Assembly (NCBI GenBank): GCA_903920695.1
Contig: CAIXNB010000050.1
Span: 1 to 64,000 of the forward strand
DNA length: 64,000 nt
Direction: 5' to 3'
Source: an uncultured beta proteobacterium
Lineage (GTDB): Bacteria; Pseudomonadota; Gammaproteobacteria; Burkholderiales; Burkholderiaceae_C
Shown: piece by piece, positions 1 to 7,690 of the stretch
Layout of the letters: each line of letters starts with the position of its first letter
Position numbering within the stretch: the stretch's first letter is position 1
Notes under the pieces: generated by a model
Seen by the model: the letters and a program-made list of their open reading frames with translations, nothing else
The model's database searches: none
Told to the model about the DNA's origin: nothing
Made by a program: the position numbers and the translations under genes

Positions 1-16
1 ACCGCCGGGGAGCTGT

Positions 17-85
17 GGGCGACTGTCGCACCGGTGCGAAGCACCGGCTGTCCACAGGCTTGCCCTGTGGTCCGGACAGTCGTCC
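17..85. repeat. nested inverted repeats able to form a three-way junction
   Basis: outer stem GGGCGACTGTC (17-27)/GACAGTCGTCC (75-85, one G.T pair); hairpin CCGGTGC-GAA-GCACCGG (31-47); hairpin CCACAGG-CTTGC-CCTGTGG (52-70). Confidence 0.7.
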
Positions 86-138
86 ATGGCGGGCGCGAGT
101 ACCTCCGCCGCGTCCAGGTCCATCGCCGAAATCACTGC

Positions 139-180
139 CGGGTCAATTCCGGTGAGCAGGGGTGGGTCAATTCCCGTGAG
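139..180. repeat. two near-identical 18-bp direct repeats GGGTCAATTCC[G/C]GTGAGC
   Basis: 139-156 and 163-180 differ at one base; could be a transposon-end repeat or an iteron. Confidence 0.65.
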
Positions 181-206
181 CGCCAAAGCGTTTACGCAAG
201 GACGTA

Positions 207-1280
207 TTGAGTACCCATTTGGAACATGCATTTCCACCGAATGCGGGCGTTCACATTGACAAGATTCACATGACCGGGCCACTTACCCATAAAGCTCGCG
301 GAACACTGAATTACGCATACGACGAAGTAAAAGGTGTAGTTCCAAGCCATACGTTCCCCAAGAAGCTAAAGGCTGGCAGGACTAAAGATGTTGTGACGAT
401 CCACTCAAGGGATATCGACTCAAGCGGAAACGCCCACAAGCTCGAAATTCAGTGTTGCCCTCCGATTCTGCTTCAGCGGCACAACATATTTGGACATTCG
501 TCGGTCTTGGACTATGTCAACGCGATATTTGATGTTGTCGTCAAAATGTTGGGGATCGAAGTTGCGGAACGCGACCTCAAAGAGTGGCGCAAGGGTGCTG
601 TGTGGATTACGGTGATCCACCTCACCTGCAACTTCAGGTGTTCAGAACACGACGCTTTGCTGATTATTGATGCGATTGATCAGGACAACAGGTGCGGTAA
701 ACACCGGGACTACTTGACGTGCGTTTCACTGGGGTTCACGCCTGAAGGTCGCTCACAACACCACGGTCTGACTGTCTATTACAAGCCTGCTCAACTTGAA
801 AAGGTATGGAAAAAGGCGGGAACCTATCAGGACAAACTGCTGGAATATATCGTTAACTCGATCCGCGCTGAGGTCAAGCTTTTCGTGATGGGTCTTGCTG
901 CTCGTGAACTTCAGTATGCGATGGACTGGGAGGGTGTTGATATTGCCGCACTGTACTTTGAAATCTTCGATAAGTACAACGTGAAGTACGCTATCCAGCG
1001 CCAGTTGACTGATCACGACATGAAGGTGTTGACCACAGCGGAAGCGAATGCTTATCTGCTGTGGTTGAACGGGCGTGCCATGTCAGATCAGTTTGAAAGT
1101 CGTAGCACTGCACATAAGTACATCAAGAGCATCTTGAACAAGACAGGGGTCAATACCGGCGGAAATCGTCGGCCTGATCCACTGCCAGAAATACATCTTG
1201 CGGACATCTTCCGGGCTGATAACGCACTGCCAATCCCGGACTGGCTGTTCGACACGCCGTACTACGTCGCGCCGAAATAG
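207..1280 (+). CDS. phage/plasmid replication protein, gene II/X family
   Basis: II/X-like 'LLQRHNIFGHSSVLDYV' (cf. GHNxFG) and 'IRAEVKLFVMGLAARELQ'; TTG start, possibly 5'-altered. Confidence 0.7.
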   Translation: MSTHLEHAFPPNAGVHIDKIHMTGPLTHKARGTLNYAYDEVKGVVPSHTFPKKLKAGRTKDVVTIHSRDIDSSGNAHKLEIQCCPPILLQRHNIFGHSSVLDYVNAIFDVVVKMLGIEVAERDLKEWRKGAVWITVIHLTCNFRCSEHDALLIIDAIDQDNRCGKHRDYLTCVSLGFTPEGRSQHHGLTVYYKPAQLEKVWKKAGTYQDKLLEYIVNSIRAEVKLFVMGLAARELQYAMDWEGVDIAALYFEIFDKYNVKYAIQRQLTDHDMKVLTTAEANAYLLWLNGRAMSDQFESRSTAHKYIKSILNKTGVNTGGNRRPDPLPEIHLADIFRADNALPIPDWLFDTPYYVAPK

Positions 1281-1394
1281 ATGGCGTTCAGCAAGCGCAA
1301 CTTGAATGGCGCTGCTTAGGTTCGTAAACCGGATTGACCACAACCATTTTGTCCTCCCGCTTGGCACCGCAGTGGTCATCAACACTCAATTACC

Positions 1395-2888
1395 ATGAAA
1401 AAATCACTTGAAATCTTGCAACAGGTCTACGGCTATGAGTCCTTCCGTGGCAACCAGTCAAAGGTCATTGACCACGTTGTCGCCGGAGGTGATGCACTTG
1501 TGCTGATGTCCACGGGCGAGGGTAAGTCGCTGTGCTATCAGATTCCATCCATGGCGCGTGCCGGGGTTGGTGTCGTGGTTTGCCCGCTGATCGCGCTGAT
1601 GCAGAACCAGGTACTTGCACTGAAACGCCGGGGTGTTCGCGCAGAGTATTTGCACTCTGGCATGACGAAGGCGGAAGAAATCGCTGTCGAGAAGTTGTTG
1701 GCGCGGGGAAAACTGGACCTGATTTACGTGTCGCCGGAACGTCTCGCGACGGACGGTTTCACTTTGATTCTCGACCAGCTTTATGAGCACGATGGAATTT
1801 CGCTGTTTGCCATTGATGAGGCACACTGCATTTCACATTGGGGGCACAGTTTTCGCCCCAACTACCGCAGGCTGTCTAATCTGGCGAAACAGTACCCAGA
1901 CGTACCACGCATTGCAGTGACGGCCACTGCTGATGACAAGACTAGGCAAGACATTGTTGAGCAGTTGCAACTTGAACAGGCGAAGACTTTTGTCTCCAGC
2001 TTCGACCGTCCCAATCTTGCTCATGCTGTGGTTGTACGCGGGGATCAGAATCAACAATTTCTGGAATTTCTGAGAGAGCATGAGGGTCAAGCTGGCATTG
2101 TCTATTGCCAACTGCAACAGACGGTTGAAGAGGTTGCTCGCTGGCTTGTCTCTGAAAATATCAAGGCGGCTCCCTACCATGCTGGTCTGGCCGATGACGT
2201 GCGTACGAAGAATCAGCAGAGGTTCTTGAACAAACGAGGCATTGTCATGGTTGCGACCGAAGCCTTTGGCATGGGAATTGACAAGTCCAATGTACGATTT
2301 GTTGCGCTGTTGGGGATGCCGAGGTCACTGGAGGACTACTACCAACAAGTTGGCCGCGCAGGACGCGATGGCGAACCCGCCCATGCGTGGATGTGCTTTG
2401 ATTCAAAGGACGTGATCAGGTATCGAAGGCACATCAACAGCTCTGACGATTCAAGACAGCAGAAGAAGGTTAAGAACGCGAAACTCAACGCAGCCTTGGC
2501 ATGGGTGGAATCTACAACTTGTCGCCGCGCAGGATTGTTGCGATATTTTGGCGAAGCTGCCGAAGACTGCGGTACCTGTGACAACTGCGTTGAGCCACCC
2601 AATCTGGTGAAAAAAAGAGCTAGTCAATGGCAGCCACCTATCGAGAACTTGCGGGACATGATTGACGCTCAAGCCTGTGATGCGAGAAGGGAAGAGTTAT
2701 GTTCCTGGCGCGTTGAAATGGCGCTCTCAAACCGCGTGCCAGTCTTCAAAATATTGCCGGAAACCGCACTCAACCAGATTATGGATCGAAAGAAATTGAC
2801 CATGAACGATTTGGAAAATATGCCTGGAATCGGGCAAAAGAAGGCGAGTCTATATGGTGGTGACATTTTGCGAATTCTGAATCACTGA
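1395..2888 (+). CDS. RecQ-family ATP-dependent DNA helicase (helicase + Zn + HRDC; no evident winged helix)
   Basis: Walker A STGEGKS, DEAHCISHWGHSFRP, QQVGRAGRDG, zinc motif CRRAGLLRYFGEAAEDCGTCDNC, C-terminal HRDC-like segment; 497 aa. Confidence 0.9.
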   Translation: MKKSLEILQQVYGYESFRGNQSKVIDHVVAGGDALVLMSTGEGKSLCYQIPSMARAGVGVVVCPLIALMQNQVLALKRRGVRAEYLHSGMTKAEEIAVEKLLARGKLDLIYVSPERLATDGFTLILDQLYEHDGISLFAIDEAHCISHWGHSFRPNYRRLSNLAKQYPDVPRIAVTATADDKTRQDIVEQLQLEQAKTFVSSFDRPNLAHAVVVRGDQNQQFLEFLREHEGQAGIVYCQLQQTVEEVARWLVSENIKAAPYHAGLADDVRTKNQQRFLNKRGIVMVATEAFGMGIDKSNVRFVALLGMPRSLEDYYQQVGRAGRDGEPAHAWMCFDSKDVIRYRRHINSSDDSRQQKKVKNAKLNAALAWVESTTCRRAGLLRYFGEAAEDCGTCDNCVEPPNLVKKRASQWQPPIENLRDMIDAQACDARREELCSWRVEMALSNRVPVFKILPETALNQIMDRKKLTMNDLENMPGIGQKKASLYGGDILRILNH

Positions 2889-2967
2889 CCAGGAAAGACG
2901 TTGAGTTTGAGGTCGTACCCAATATGAGTTTGCAATTTGTAGCCATCATCAACCACCGGGGAAAGCT

Positions 2968-3195
2968 ATGCTTGACAAACTTGCTGAAGACATTGGGTCC
3001 GGCGTGATCATTGTGCCCCTGCCTCCGTCTGTCATCTTGGCGTTCGGATGCCGCCCAGGAACTGCCATTCGGATGATCGTTTCTGACGGGAAAATCCGCG
3101 TAATGCCTGACCAAGACCCAATCGTGATCGGGACCAGCATGCCGACTGTCTCCAACATAGCAGAGGCTTGCAGGCAGTGGTGGAAGTCACAGTAA
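2968..3195 (+). CDS. MazE/AbrB-like small protein
   Basis: 75 aa; 'GVIIVPLPPSVILAFGCRPGTAIRMIVSDGKIRVMP' resembles a SpoVT/AbrB swapped-hairpin domain. Confidence 0.5.
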   Translation: MLDKLAEDIGSGVIIVPLPPSVILAFGCRPGTAIRMIVSDGKIRVMPDQDPIVIGTSMPTVSNIAEACRQWWKSQ

Positions 3196-3360
3196 TCGAG
3201 TTCAGGCAATCACGCGAGTTTGGAACCCGACTCGAATTACCCATTTTGGAGGGCAATCGTATTCAAACTGAGCCCGCCGTGCACTGTTCGGAACGCACTT
3301 TGACGCACCGCCGGGGCACCACCAGCATAAATACCGGCGGCCAGCGTGGTGGGTGAATAT

Positions 3361-3381
3361 CAATGTCGCTGATATACATTG
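3361..3381. promoter_or_regulatory. palindrome upstream of MazE-like gene, possible autoregulatory operator
   Basis: CAATGT-N9-ACATTG, 28 bp before the start codon; RBS aaaggag follows. Confidence 0.4.
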
Positions 3382-3408
3382 GCATGCCGCTGATCTAAAG
3401 GAGTTGAG

Positions 3409-3621
3409 ATGGTTCGCTTGACAAAATGGGGGAACAGCACAGGGCTTCGCATAGGTGCAGAATTAATGATTGCAGCGGGCTTAAAGCCTGGTGATTTTGT
3501 CCACGTCAGATTACTTGACTCAGGCGACATTCGTGTACGTCCATGCAAGGGCCTGCAGGCAGCCAACCCGGGTGCAGCCAAAGAGGCCGCACCGGCCAAG
3601 CCAGTGTTGGAGCAGTGGTAG
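3409..3621 (+). CDS. MazE/AbrB-family antitoxin-like protein
   Basis: 'MVRLTKWGNSTGLRIGAELMIAAGLKPGDFVHVRLLDSGDIRVRP' typical of MazE. Confidence 0.7.
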   Translation: MVRLTKWGNSTGLRIGAELMIAAGLKPGDFVHVRLLDSGDIRVRPCKGLQAANPGAAKEAAPAKPVLEQW

Positions 3622-3662
3622 GAGACCCGGACAGATGCAATAAACCCATTGCACTACGACAA

Positions 3663-4349
3663 TTAGTTGACCGCTGCAATCGCGGACAAGGCGTCTTCCA
3701 ACGCTCTAATCGTGATCCTACGCTTTAGTTCTCGAAGGCCTGTTACTCTTTTTGATCCACTTCGGGTGCTATACGTGCGAGGCATATTGTTGGGATTTCC
3801 AATCGGTCGTCCACTTGCTGCGTAACACAAAGGGCGGTCAAGAAATTGTGCCAATTCTGGATTGTCCAATAGAGTCCTGTGAAGGCATTCGATGGCTAAT
3901 TGGTAGCCAAGAAGTAATTCCGGTGCATGGGGATCAAATCCGTCTTTGAACTCCTGTGACCTTGTATACGCTGTATCGGCTTTTTCCAGTTTCTTCAGAT
4001 AGGGCGTGAGTTTGGCAGGGATGTCACTCTTTATGCAGCCACCCGATTTTTGCGCAAGCGTTGCTTGATAGGTATCCCACTCATCTGTGGTCAATGCCAA
4101 CTCGATGTGCGCCTGCGAAATGGTCTCATGCTGACGCAGCAACGTGATAGTGACCCGTAGCAATTGCGCCCTTATTTTTAGCTTTTCAGAATTCGATTTT
4201 GCATGCCGCATTTGGTGTGTCAGTTGTTTGTGCTTTGCGGGCAAATTCTCCCGTGGTGGCAATATGTCAAATGGAATGAGGGGCACAAGCACGGTACCTG
4301 ATGGTTGCTTAGACATCCAGCGAACAAAGGCAATACGATTGAAACTCAT
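3663..4349 (-). CDS. hypothetical protein
   Basis: 228-aa ORF, last gene of the minus-strand accessory operon. Confidence 0.55.
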   Translation of the reverse strand: MSFNRIAFVRWMSKQPSGTVLVPLIPFDILPPRENLPAKHKQLTHQMRHAKSNSEKLKIRAQLLRVTITLLRQHETISQAHIELALTTDEWDTYQATLAQKSGGCIKSDIPAKLTPYLKKLEKADTAYTRSQEFKDGFDPHAPELLLGYQLAIECLHRTLLDNPELAQFLDRPLCYAASGRPIGNPNNMPRTYSTRSGSKRVTGLRELKRRITIRALEDALSAIAAVN

Positions 4350-4476
4350 GGTTCAGTTCTCTGTATATTTTTCGGGGAGGGCTGCAATAAGTTGCCATGT
4401 CCCTTGCATTTTTGTTCGCGTTGTGCAGATGAATGCAAGCGATGCATGCATGCAATTCTGCAATTGGTCATTGTTA

Positions 4477-5025
4477 TTACCATTGCTCACCCTCTGCATC
4501 CTTCTCCGCCCGCTCGGCTTGGGCTTTGACGCGAGCCTCCTTATCAGCCTTCACCTTTGCGGCTATGGCAGCCCTGGCGGACGGGTTGCCCTCGTCCTCG
4601 TCGTCTTCATCATCATCTTCCGGCGCAAATCTGGCCGGCATGGATGCCACTGGCTTTTTCTCCTGCTCTTGGACTTTGATCGCACCAACATCGCGCGATA
4701 TGGTCGCCGCGTTTACGCCGATTGCCGAAGCAATATCCTTTTGCTGCATTCCACTTGCAAGCAGGTCCTTCACACGCTTTTGACGCTCAAAAATAGCGAG
4801 CTGTTTGGCGCTTATTGTGTTGTTCGGGTCCCGGCATTCCCAACCATGGTCCAGTTTGCCGTCTATCACCGTGTACCAGAACTGAAACACGGGTGGGACG
4901 GACTCCTGTTCGCTGATCTTTCGACGTGAAACAGTGAATCCGGTTCCATAGTCACGGGGCGCACCACTGTCCATCGACAAATGGATTACGTAATTGCGGC
5001 GGTCAGTTGGAAGTTCGTTTTTCAA
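4477..5025 (-). CDS. HTH DNA-binding protein with acidic C-terminal segment
   Basis: 'RVKDLLASGMQQKDIASAIGVNAATISRDV' HTH followed by EDDDEDDEDEG. Confidence 0.6.
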   Translation of the reverse strand: MKNELPTDRRNYVIHLSMDSGAPRDYGTGFTVSRRKISEQESVPPVFQFWYTVIDGKLDHGWECRDPNNTISAKQLAIFERQKRVKDLLASGMQQKDIASAIGVNAATISRDVGAIKVQEQEKKPVASMPARFAPEDDDEDDEDEGNPSARAAIAAKVKADKEARVKAQAERAEKDAEGEQW

Positions 5026-5037
5026 GGGTACTCACTT

Positions 5038-5811
5038 TCATTCAGAAAAAAAGGTCAAGGTTGCAATGCCCATCTGGTTCAGTGAGTCCAGGAGCGAATT
5101 AATGTGCTTATGTTGAGTCGTGTTTTTCCGTCCTGTCAGCCACATATCTGCGTCAGGGAAAATAATCACCTTGCACTCTGCTGGGATTGAGTTCCTGAAA
5201 ACACGCTGCTCCCAGAAGTCATTCAAAAACTCAACATCGCATGACCCCTGATCTGGATGGGTCACATGCAAGTTCTTCATGACCCGCGTGCGGTCTTCAT
5301 CGTCCGTAATGTGGTTTGAAATCAGGCTGAGCTGCTCTTGCACAAGGTGCCAGTCTGAATATCGAAACGAAACCAATGTCACCATGGGCTCCGATTTTCC
5401 GAAGGGCTCAAAGGGGAGCCCGCCACTTACAGCGGCCGCGACAAGCAGCGCAAACATATCTGAGGCAACACCGCGATCAACCCGGACAACCACGTTTCTA
5501 TTCTTGACGAGCAACCCTGGCAGGATGTATTTGGGCGGGGTCATAGGCTGCTTCAGGATTTCCTCTAGCGATGGCGGCCCCCACAGCCGTGCTTTTTCAC
5601 GGTCGTCTAGATCGTCATCATCCGTTTCCATCCTGGCGGGGTTGGGCTTCACGATCAACTGGCCTGACGGCGCTGGCACCGTGGTGTCCGCCAGCGGCTG
5701 CTCTGCTGGCATCTCGGACTCCTTCGCGTTAGCGGCGACGCTGTAGGCGTAAAGGGTGTCGAGATCACAGCTATCGAGATCGGGTGCACGTGGGTCGTCG
5801 GAGGCGTTCAT
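5038..5811 (-). CDS. RepA/AAA_25-like protein with degenerate Walker A (putative pseudo-ATPase)
   Basis: 'YILPGLLVKNRNVVVRVDRGVASDMFALLVAAAVSGGLPF' aligns by eye to AAA_25 but has no GxxGxGK[ST]; 'KVIIFPDADMWL' in Walker B position; start overlaps upstream stop. Confidence 0.5.
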   Translation of the reverse strand: MNASDDPRAPDLDSCDLDTLYAYSVAANAKESEMPAEQPLADTTVPAPSGQLIVKPNPARMETDDDDLDDREKARLWGPPSLEEILKQPMTPPKYILPGLLVKNRNVVVRVDRGVASDMFALLVAAAVSGGLPFEPFGKSEPMVTLVSFRYSDWHLVQEQLSLISNHITDDEDRTRVMKNLHVTHPDQGSCDVEFLNDFWEQRVFRNSIPAECKVIIFPDADMWLTGRKNTTQHKHINSLLDSLNQMGIATLTFFSE

Positions 5812-6602
5812 TTTTGCGCTCCTTCGTTGGTGGCCATGCTGGACTTCGTGGAGCGTCCCGGCTTACGAATTTGTGCTCCAGCCGCACGGAGCAACTTGGA
5901 TGCTCTGGATTTTCCAACGTGATGTAGCTGGCAAAGGGCATCCAAAGACAGGCCGGTTTCGTAGTCGCGCTTCAACGCCTCTGGGTTTACCTCAGATGGG
6001 ATGTGATTGCTGGTTGCCTGAATTGACAGGCTCTGTTCGACTCGACTCGTGGTGATAGTTGGCGCGGGCGCATTGACCGCCTCTAACACCACATTGGGCT
6101 TACGACCCGTGAGATAAGTCTGATGGTGAATGATTAGATGCGTGAAACCCAGAGATTTGGGGTCTTTGCGGTGGCGAGGAAACATCTGGAAATGCTTGAC
6201 CGCCACGCCGTCCGCCGTTTCGATCATGTTTCCAACGCAGGTCTGACCCTTGCGGGGTGTCGCTGCAAACACTTTGGCATTTGCTTTGCTGACCTCCGCC
6301 ACGGTTGGCAGTGACTTCTGTGTGGGGCGCACCTTTTGCAGTGGGGCTACCACGGTGATCACCACAGCAGGTGCTTTTTTTTGCACAAGTTTGGGCAGCA
6401 CGAACGAACTGTCGCCCTTCTGCGTTTCAAACCATAGTGCAACTGCCTCTACGATATGTCTGACACTGCGCCCAATTCTGGATGGCACTGGGAACCCGGA
6501 GTTTGGGTCCTTTTCCAACTCGTACACGCGCTGACGAGACAAGCCGAACATTGCGCACAAGGTCTTCGTACTAACCGCGACCGGTTTAACTTCTTTGGCC
6601 AT
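5808..6602 (-). CDS. AlpA/MerR-like HTH protein with a second C-terminal HTH-like segment
   Basis: 'STKTLCAMFGLSRQRVYELEKDPNSGFPVPSRIGRSVRHIVEAVALWFE'; MAKEVKPV start at 6602 preceded by an AAAGGG-type RBS. Confidence 0.6.
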   Translation of the reverse strand: MAKEVKPVAVSTKTLCAMFGLSRQRVYELEKDPNSGFPVPSRIGRSVRHIVEAVALWFETQKGDSSFVLPKLVQKKAPAVVITVVAPLQKVRPTQKSLPTVAEVSKANAKVFAATPRKGQTCVGNMIETADGVAVKHFQMFPRHRKDPKSLGFTHLIIHHQTYLTGRKPNVVLEAVNAPAPTITTSRVEQSLSIQATSNHIPSEVNPEALKRDYETGLSLDALCQLHHVGKSRASKLLRAAGAQIRKPGRSTKSSMATNEGAQK

Positions 6603-6788
6603 ATTGCCCTTTCTTAGTCCCCCGTGCAGTGATTCTTCCTCTCGATTCAATGGGATGCTTTCCGCACGGTGGGTGGAAAACGCCAAAAAAATCTTCATTC
6701 GGAAGAATCAATGCGATCTTGGACAGGGGGAAGAAAGAGCTTTGAGCTTTCCCATGCCTACCCCTGGACCACATTGAGGTCCGAATGG

Positions 6789-6814
6789 CTGGCATTGACC
6801 TGAGTCAACGCCAG
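6789..6814. promoter_or_regulatory. imperfect palindrome, candidate operator
   Basis: CTGGCATTGAC-CTGA-GTCAACGCCAG, one mismatch per 11-bp arm. Confidence 0.35.
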
Positions 6815-7226
6815 AGAGTAGGAAAGAAAGCTCGCGTAGAGCTGTAGGTCAGGAAGACCCCGCAGTTTCGCATTTACCTAGAAACAGGAAAAGTACGAAA
6901 TGTCTTGTCAAATGCTCTATTCGACAAGTTTGCTGGAATTCACTATATCAGAACCGTAAAAACTTGCACGCAAAAAATTTGGTGCATGCAGGTGGTGGTA
7001 TTAGTTATTTTTCGGGCCAGTCAAAAATCTCGGCCCGACTTTTCGTTAAATAGACCATGCACCCAAGCAAATCATGGCATATCAAACGAACAGTTTTAAG
7101 CGCTCAGCGCAACTAATCCCCAGCACACGGTCGATACTGCCGAATCAACAATGTAGTTGACATGCAGTTTGACTTCGATATAATAAAGAGTTTTCTTTCT
7201 AAATCAATGACTTAGATAGAACTGTT

Positions 7227-7314
7227 TGGCGGAAGCGGTGAGATTCGAACTCACGGACGGTTTCCCGTCGCCGGTTTTCAAGACCGGTGCAATCGACCAC
7301 TCTGCCACGCTTCC
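7227..7314 (-). tRNA. tRNA-Ser (anticodon TGA)
   Basis: reverse complement GGAAGCG...CTTGAAA...GGTTCGAA-type TPsiC region (GAGTTCGAATCTC)...CGCTTCCGCCA; acceptor stem, long variable arm and encoded CCA. Confidence 0.95.
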
Positions 7315-7372
7315 GAGGGGCGTATTCTAGCTGGCTCGGACCTAGGTCTGACGCTGGTGCCAAAATCGCGTC

Positions 7373-7627
7373 ATGCAAGCTCCCTCCCCGCCCCCAACCC
7401 AAGTCCGCAATCCGCTGCACGGCCTGACGCTGGAGACCATCGTCACAGCGCTGGTTGACCACTATGGTTGGGCCGATCTGGGCCAACGCATTCCGCTGCG
7501 CTGCTTCACCAGCGACCCCAGCATCGCATCGAGCCTGAAGTTCCTGCGCAAGACCCCCTGGGCGCGCGACAAGGTGGAAGGGCTCTACCTGTTCATGCAA
7601 CGCGAACTGCGCCGGGGCCGGGGCTAA
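7373..7627 (+). CDS. VF530-family small DNA-binding protein
   Basis: 'NPLHGLTLETIVTALVDHYGWADLGQRIPLRCFTSDPSIASSLKFLRKTPWARDKVE'. Confidence 0.75.
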   Translation: MQAPSPPPTQVRNPLHGLTLETIVTALVDHYGWADLGQRIPLRCFTSDPSIASSLKFLRKTPWARDKVEGLYLFMQRELRRGRG

Positions 7628-7690
7628 CTAAGCCGCCGCCGGGTTGCCGCGAGGCCCGCAAGCGCCTGGAGGGAAGGTTAATATGTCCGC

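Larger units (their letters stand above)
1..7226. mobile_element. putative integrative/accessory element (partial; left end outside window) abutting the 3' end of tRNA-Ser
   Basis: visibly lower GC than the flank; phage-type Rep, RecQ, MazE-like and HTH genes; ends at the 3' side of a tRNA gene; no integrase or att repeat seen in window. Confidence 0.5.

Noticed and set aside
17-85. Retron msr/msd or CRISPR-associated RNA
   Set aside because: No reverse transcriptase, no cas genes and no spacer-repeat array in the window.
2968-3621. Complete toxin-antitoxin pair
   Set aside because: Both proteins look antitoxin-like; no toxin candidate is present.
4144-4929. 261-aa plus-strand ORF in the accessory region
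   Set aside because: Overlaps two better minus-strand genes; composition is Cys/Leu/Arg-rich and unlike a real protein.
207-6602. Intact inovirus prophage
   Set aside because: Only a II/X-type Rep is present; no coat, Zot-like or ssDNA-binding genes in the window.
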